NCBI GenBank assembly: GCA_905116865.2
Contig: CAJHNH020007645.1
Coordinates: 124,001-188,000, forward strand
Direction: 5' to 3'
Source: Candidula unifasciata
Lineage: Eukaryota; Mollusca; Gastropoda; Stylommatophora; Geomitridae
Length of the DNA stretch: 64,000 nt
This document shows positions 58,335 through 64,000 of the stretch, one piece after another (position 1 is the first letter of the stretch; every line of letters begins with the position of its first letter). Under the pieces are notes generated by a model. That model saw only the letters and a program-made list of their open reading frames with translations, searched no databases and was not told where the DNA came from. A program made the position numbers and the translations under genes.

Positions 58335-59480
58335 AGTTGTAACCATTCAAGTTCCACCTCAAATCCCAAGTCATTGCCACCAAGTTCCAACTCAAGTCTC
58401 AAGTCATTGCCACCAAGTTCCAACTCAAGTCCCAAGTCATTGACACCAAGTTCCAACTCAAGTCCCAAGTCATTGACACCAAGTTCCAACTCAAGACTCA
58501 AGTCATTGCCACCAAGTTCCAACTCAAGTCCCAAGTCATTGCCATTAAGTTCCAACTCAACTCCCAAGTCATTGCCACCAAGTTCCAACTCAAGTCTTAA
58601 GTCATTGCCACCAAGTTTGGGTTTCGGGGCCCTATTATAGGGAAAACAAGAATAGACCCACTGCCTACCCAAAAGCATGTCGTAAGAGTCGACTAATTGG
58701 TAGCTTCCTTCGAAGTCGGAGTGCATCTGCCTGAGAGTCAAGGAACCAGCAGTCTGCATACAAATGATTCAGATCTGTCAAACGGATGCACACGCAACAC
58801 TCAGGTTCTGGAACAGGACTGCCGTCCAGAAGTGGATGAACAACCAGAACTTTCCGCCAGAGTTTACAGCTGGTGAACGAGAAGAAGAAAGAAGAAGTCC
58901 CAAGTCACTGCCATCAAGTTCCAACTCAGGTCCCAAGTCATTGCCACTAAGTTCCAACTCACGTCCCAAGTCATTGCCATCAAGTTTCGACTCAACTCCC
59001 AAGTCATTGCCATCAAGTTTCAACTCAGGTCCCAAGTCATTGCCACCAAGTTCCAACTCCAGTATCAAGTCATTGCCACCAAGTTCCAACTCCAGTATCA
59101 AGTCATTGCCACCAAGTTCCAACTCCAGTATCAAGTCATTGCCACCATGTTCCAACTCAAGTTCCACGTCATTGCCACCAAGTTCCAACTCAAGTTACTA
59201 GTCATTGCCACCATGTTCCAACTCAAGTTCCAAGTCATTGCCACCATGTTCCAACTCAAGCTCCACGTCATTGCCACCAAGTTCCAACTCAAGTTACTAG
59301 TCATTGCCACCAAGTTCCAACTCAAGTTACAAGTCATTGCCACCAAGTTCCAACTCAAGTCTCAAGTCATTGCCATCAAGTTCCAACTCCAGTCTCAAGT
59401 CATTGCCATCAAGTTTCAACTCAAGTCCCAAGTCATTGCCACCAAGTTCCAACTCAAGTCTCAAGTCACCAAGAATTCTT
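58335..59480. repeat. 33-bp minisatellite, split by a SINE-C
   Basis: About 25 copies of aagttccaactcaagtccca then agtcattgccacc. The 33-bp unit is eleven codons, so the plus frame reads SSNSSPKSLPP repeatedly. Stops (tactag at 59196 and 59297) and frame changes break the array, so I do not call a protein. Confidence 0.9.
58618..58890 (-). repeat. SINE-C inside the 33-bp array
   Basis: tttcggggccctattatagg, cctacccaaaagcatgtcgt, aagagtcgac and agaagtggatgaacaaccag, with the 33-bp units resuming at tcccaagtcactgcc. It is the reverse of the 30.4 kb copy. Confidence 0.8.
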
Positions 59481-59670
59481 CCAAGTCGAGCCTCTCGTGG
59501 TGTAGTCTTCTACCTTAAAAATTGGGAAACACTCTACTAAAGGAGTAGTTTCCTATTCGGTGTGTTCCAAATCATCAGTCTCTCTTGTTTTAATTTAGTG
59601 ATACTTTAATATCTTTGTAATATTCTAGTCTTTCTTGCTTTTGTTAATTTTCTTTGATTCTTTCTTGCAA

Positions 59671-60682
59671 TCAACTTCTGGCCCGATTGGAATCCGGAAT
59701 TTCAGAACTCGCTGGCCTTCCACCGTCAGAAGTCAGAAATCGATCAGCCTTGGGCTTGTTTTGTAGTTCGATGGCTTCGGGATCTTCCAGTGTTCCGGTT
59801 TCATTTAAGTAATAGTTTAATATGTGACGAGTTCGTTTGTAATATTCTTGTCTTTCTCGCATTAGTTTATATTTTTCTTGTTCTTTCTTGTGTAATGTGA
59901 CAGATTGGATAAGATCTTCACCCATGGTCAGATATCTCTCGACAGTTTTATTACCTTTTCGCCGGGGACTTTGACAATAGGTAAAAAATGACCCCTTCTT
60001 AATTAACCGGTTAGACTGACCGTCACACGTAGAGCATTCTAAATGATCCATGTTGGTTTTGTATTGCAAATTAGCCTCTACATATGTCCTTTGAGGAGAC
60101 TGAAATCTGCTAGTTGGACAAAGTGATCTGTTATGTCTTTGCTTATTCAAATTTCTGCTCGTCAATCCTATTCTGGGACTTGGTGGTTCGTATGTGGTAG
60201 ACACCTGCGATTGATTCAACTCAGATGAATCTCCCATATGTTTACAACAGCTTCCATCGCAGGTCTCTGAGATTCCACTGGGAGCCCGAGAAGTTTGAAT
60301 AGCGTCAGAAATCTTGTGGTAATTTAGAGGCTCGTGAAACATCATTCTGATTAGATTAATACGCTGCTGCTGTTTAAAAGTGTTGACAATAGAAGATTGT
60401 CGCCTGGGGAATGATGATAGTGAGGCTGACACCACACTGGAATAAGCTCGTGAACTTGCAGGAACAGCCATAGTAAAGAAGATGGTGGCGTTGCCTAGAT
60501 TTGAGAAACGTCGTTGTTCTGAGTCGTCTGAGGCAAATCGTCCAGTCATGTTTCTCGAAGTCCTTAGGTTATGGTTTTGAAACGAATGTGTGTTCATCCT
60601 TAGATTTGTGCGGGTCTATGTGTTTTCATCAGAAATCCGATGTTTTACAAGTTGATTATAGACCAGAGCCATAATAGACGTT
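59671..60682 (-). CDS. Unrecognised 308-residue protein
   Basis: The frame from the ATG at 60597 to the TGA at 59671 is free of repeats and looks coding. The exon begins at 60682 after ttttgttcatttcag, a strong 3' splice site, so a 5' non-coding exon lies further right, probably beyond the 55-bp array. Features: Ser/Arg/Asn-rich N-terminus (1-75), two Cys pairs or triplets (CDGSCC at 113-118, CSTC at 188-191), and a Lys/Glu/Arg-rich helix-prone segment from VERYLTMGEDLIQSV through EQEKYKLMRERQEYYKRTRH (about 219-258), ending in a polar tail. No signal peptide, membrane segment or known domain was recognised. It is probably intracellular. The leader has a same-frame ATG that stops at TAG six codons before the chosen start. 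Confidence 0.6.
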
Positions 60683-60841
60683 CTGAAATGAACAAAAAGG
60701 GATAATATAAATGTATGTGTGTGGTGTGTGTTAAAGTAGCGTTTGATTAAACTACTGCCGGCTTACCAGGCCCGCGTTTAATTAATAGGGCAATAGACCA
60801 ACAAAAAACAAAACAAAACATAACTACATGTAAAATGCGCT

Positions 60842-61530
60842 TTGAAAACCAAACATGAAACAAAAACAGTATAAATTGTTCCTCGGCCCCACCTGACAGA
60901 TAACCAAACATGAAACAAAAACAGTGAAAATTGTTCCTCGGCCCCACCTGACAGATAACCAAACATGAAACAAAAACAGTGAAAATTGTTCCTCGGCCCC
61001 ACCTGACAGATAACCAAACATGAAATAAAAACAGTGGAAATTGTTCCTCGGCCCCACCTGACAGATAACCAAACATGAAACAAAAACAGTGGAAATTGTT
61101 CCTCGGCCCCACCTGACAGATAACCAAACATGAAACAAAAACAGTGGAAATTGTTCCTCGGCCCCACCTGACAGATAACCAAACATGAAACAAAAACAGT
61201 AGAAATTGTTCCTCGGCCCCACCTGACAGATAACCAAACATGAAACAAAAACAGTGGAAATTGTTCCTCGGCCGTACCTGACAGATAACCAAACATGAAA
61301 CAAAAACAGTGGAAATTGTTCCTCGGCCCCACCTGACAGATAACGAAACATGAAACAAAAACAGTGGAAATTGTTCCTCGGCCCCATCTGACAGATAACC
61401 AAACATGAAACAAAAACAGTGGAAATTGTTCCTCGGCCCCACCTGACAGGTAACCAAACATGAAACAAAAACAGTGGAAATTGTTCCACGGCACCACCGG
61501 GCAGATAACCAAACATGAAATAAAAACAAA
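60842..61530. repeat. 55-bp minisatellite
   Basis: About 12 copies of aaccaaacatgaaacaaaaa, cagtggaaattgttcctcgg and ccccacctgacagat. The period of 55 was checked at 60847 and 60902. All three minus frames are open as artefacts. Confidence 0.95.
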
Positions 61531-61534
61531 AGTA

Positions 61535-61975
61535 GATAGCAATTTATTTGTTAAATCCGACGTCACAAGATTACAATTTTCAGCAAATGCGACATCTGCT
61601 TCTTAGAGGTTAAAAATGTTGATAATTGGGGCTGGAGCGATGTTTCTTATATACGAAGCTCTGCGAAAAAAAAATCCGTTCTATTGTTCTGTATAGTTTC
61701 AGTGTTTTTACACACATAGGAATTCCTTGAGGTGTCAATCCTACAGACTGGGAGAGAAAAAATACCTAACCTACCTAGTTATATGATTAAGCACAATTTT
61801 GTGCGGCCAGTAAGGTCAACCCAAGTTTATCACTCTGTGTCGAATATCTCTCAGAACCTCTACTTAGCCACCGTTGAATTAGTATTTCAATGTATTGATT
61901 CTCTGTCTGTTCTATTGTACTGCTTACGTGATTCCGGATCGCCTTCACTGTGTCGGCTTTATCAATGATCACATT
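61535..61975. other. No gene recognised
   Basis: Nothing was recognised before the LINE-6 fragment. Confidence 0.4.
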
Positions 61976-61979
61976 GTTT

Positions 61980-62290
61980 TATCAAAAATATCTCTCTTCT
62001 ACTCTTTTCTCTACTATAATGCCTCGCAGCCTCGGACAGGAAGAGATCTCCGGACCCGGCCGTACTGTTCGCTTCGAATATAACACTTTTTAATGTTTCC
62101 GATATTTTTGCGGTTCATATTCTGCATGGTCGACTTCCGGAGGGTTACCGTTGTATCTGTAGAATACTGCATGGCCAAACAACTTGATCTGTTGTCTACC
62201 GATAAAGTTCTGTATTGGGTTTGTGCCGACTCTCCTCCTGATATCACCGTTCCTAAGTCGGTCTTTCACAGTTACGCCTAGCATAGTGCA
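61980..62290 (-). pseudogene. LINE-6 C-terminal fragment
   Basis: The minus strand reads LGVTVKDRLRNGDIRRRVGT then NPIQNFIGRQQIKLFGHA. This matches the typical non-LTR pattern (V..RI.N.DIR.R.G...I...I..RQ..WFGHV). Frames break after that. Confidence 0.75.
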
Positions 62291-62294
62291 AAAA

Positions 62295-62910
62295 GATTTT
62301 CATTTCTGTCGTGGCTATCGGATATGACTACTAAAATATTAAAACGTATGAGGTCCGTGGCAGACATAAAAAAGAGGAGGGATCAGTGGGTCTCATATCA
62401 AAGGGGGAACCACTGCAATAAGCCATAGCCTAACTGCTCTGAGTTGGTGATACAAAACAAGTGGCGATCAATGGAAGTGATTACAGCATATCATAAACTG
62501 CCACCCAATATAACAGACTTGTTACACGTCTCCTGAGACAGTTTAAGCCAGAGGATTACCTCTATCGTGTTTACCAGTGACTTAGGGTCTAATCCCACTT
62601 CTTATCTGCACCATGTTCTCTGAGCATACACGTGTCTGATTGCTGTTATGTTGCACATATTCTCGCCTGGTAAGTGTAGGATCTATACCGCACCTCCAGA
62701 TACTGATCTTTATCCAGGTTTTTTTTTTCTTTCCAGCTGCATTTCGCCCTCAGTGGAACCTTCACCTTCTGGTAAAGTGTTCGGCGTTAACATATTCTAG
62801 ACCAGTGTTTGTTCAACGAGACTAAACTGGTAAGGTGGTCAAAATTACGCCGGCTACTTTTGCTCCACACAAAAATTTAACCAGTCAGCTAGTCAACCAG
62901 CTAACCAACA
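62295..62910. other. No gene recognised
   Basis: A worn SINE-A-like piece (ggtggtcaaaattacgccgg) lies near 62834. Nothing else was recognised. Confidence 0.4.
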
Positions 62911-62914
62911 AGCC

Positions 62915-63597
62915 AACCACTGTAACTTTGAATCTATACTTATTTGAAATTCATACAAACACCCTAGGTCCAACCACTGTAACTATAAATCTATACTTAT
63001 TTGAAACTCAGACAAACACCCTAGGTGCAACCACTGTAACTATAAATCTATACTTATTTGAAATTCAGACAAACACCCTAGGTCCAATCACTGTAACTAT
63101 AAATCTATTCTTTTTTTTTTAAATTCATATAAACACCCTAGGTCCAACCACTGTAACTATAAATCTATACTTATTTGAAACTCAGACAAACACCCTAGGT
63201 CCAACCACTGTAACTATCAATCTATTCTTATTTGAAATTCAGACAAACACCCTAGGTCCAACCACTTTAACTATAAATCTATACTGATTTGAAATTCAGA
63301 CAAACACCCTAGGTGCAACCACTGTAACTATAAATCTTTACATACTTGAAATTCAGATAAACACCATAGGTCTAACCACTGTAACTATAAATCTATAAAT
63401 ATTTGAAATTCAGACAAACACCCTAAGTCCAACCACTGTAACTATAAATCTATAAATATTTGAAATTCAGACAAACACACTAGGTCCAACCATTGTAACT
63501 ATAAATCTATACTTATTTGAAACTCAAACACCCTAGGTCCAACCACTGTAACTATAAATCTATAAATATTTGAAATTCAGACAAACACCCTAGGTAG
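62915..63597. repeat. 57-bp minisatellite
   Basis: About 12 copies of aaccactgtaactataaatc, tatacttatttgaaattcag and acaaacaccctaggtcc. The unit is 19 codons, so a short plus frame repeats TTVTINLYLFEIQTNTLGP before a poly-T break. Not called as coding. Confidence 0.9.
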
Positions 63598-63839
63598 TAC
63601 AAAGAATCTCATAATGGGTAACGTTCATTCGTCTGTGATTTTTCTCTAAGCTCATTCATTGGTGTCAATTCATGTTTAACTCTTCGACCGGACAGTGGTG
63701 TGCCTCCAACTTAGTTAGGTAATCAATCGACAGATTATCCTCATTGCACACAGAACAAGTGCATAAGCGCTTGGATCCCCACCCTAAGTATATCCCTCCA
63801 CTGTGTTTATAAAGTCTTCCTTCATTTCCAGCTTGGAAA

Positions 63840-63960
63840 TTGTGACGGGTACCGTCAGTTTTTGAACTCTGCGCTGGCTGCTGAAGATGAGGACAGAGCA
63901 TGCATGGGAATGCCACGAGTGTTGTGATGTCAATTCTTGACTTAACTCAACTCACTTCCA
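63840..63960 (+). pseudogene. LINE-1 3' end
   Basis: Contains ttgaactctgcgctggctgc, tgaagatgaggacagagcat and tgttgtgatgtcaattcttg. It is the terminus of the LINE-1 family near the window edge. Confidence 0.65.
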
Positions 63961-64000
63961 GTTCCTAACACTTGAACAGAAGTATATGCATACATTCACA

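Noticed and set aside
58764..59201. 145-codon Ser/Pro-rich frame as a structural protein
   Set aside because: It begins in a SINE-C and runs into the 33-bp array. Later units carry stops and frame changes.
60747..61566. Three overlapping minus frames of 230-262 codons resembling hydrophobic proteins
   Set aside because: All are the 55-bp minisatellite read in different frames.

Overview
This window is eukaryotic, intron-containing, repeat-saturated DNA from an animal. The best taxonomic clue is a two-exon gene on the + strand (coding exons about 6670-6786 and 9822-9959). It encodes a small secreted precursor whose C-terminal peptide, NGGTLDALYNMPDLEEA followed by Gly-Arg, looks like molluscan cerebrin / pigment-dispersing factor (PDF). 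Together with abundant tRNA-derived SINEs, non-LTR retrotransposon debris and SPIN-like hAT pieces, this suggests a mollusc, most likely a gastropod. The species cannot be fixed from this sequence alone.

Only three loci look like real host protein genes. They are the PDF/cerebrin precursor (+), an unrecognised 376-codon terminal exon (-, 34588-35724) and an unrecognised 308-residue protein (-, 59671-60682) whose exon starts at a strong 3' splice site. I see no functional link between them. A fourth stretch (-, 32335-33582) has protein-like segments around a 38-bp array and may be a decayed or repeat-invaded coding sequence. Nearly all other open frames are read-through of tandem repeats or transposon remains.

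Layout. 0-4 kb: a LINE RNase H fragment split by a SINE, a small hAT MITE with a perfect 8-bp target duplication, another SINE, a LINE end and a 16-bp minisatellite. 4-10 kb: the neuropeptide gene, its 3.0-kb intron filled with microsatellites, a LINE piece, a SINE and a 43-bp minisatellite that grew out of a LINE coding end. 10-25 kb: LINE and SINE debris, a 50-bp satellite with a 4-mer higher-order pattern (12.6-13.9 kb), and a LINE reverse transcriptase remnant (24.2-25.1 kb). 25.8-29.4 kb: two long minisatellites. 29.7-41.7 kb: SINEs, RNase H LINE fragments, the 376-codon exon and two MITEs with inverted repeats. 42.2-44.7 kb: a compound tetranucleotide hairpin, then a non-autonomous Helitron-like element that contains a tRNA-Asp-like sequence. 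44.7-47.3 kb: a LINE broken by two SPIN-like hAT elements, then a very long (AGAC)n tract. 48-55 kb: SINEs, trinucleotide arrays and a palindromic MITE with a second hAT MITE nested in its centre. 57-64 kb: SINEs, a 33-bp array, the 308-residue gene, and 55-bp and 57-bp arrays.

For reference I use local family names. SINE-A has the tail motif ctagccctatatgcc. SINE-B has the head GTGGCTTAGGCG. SINE-C has the motif tacgacatgc. SINE-D has the head GGCTAAGTGG. SINE-E is one clean copy at 12.1 kb. LINE-1 is the RNase H-bearing family; LINE-2 to LINE-8 are other non-LTR fragments. These names are mine and have not been matched to a database.
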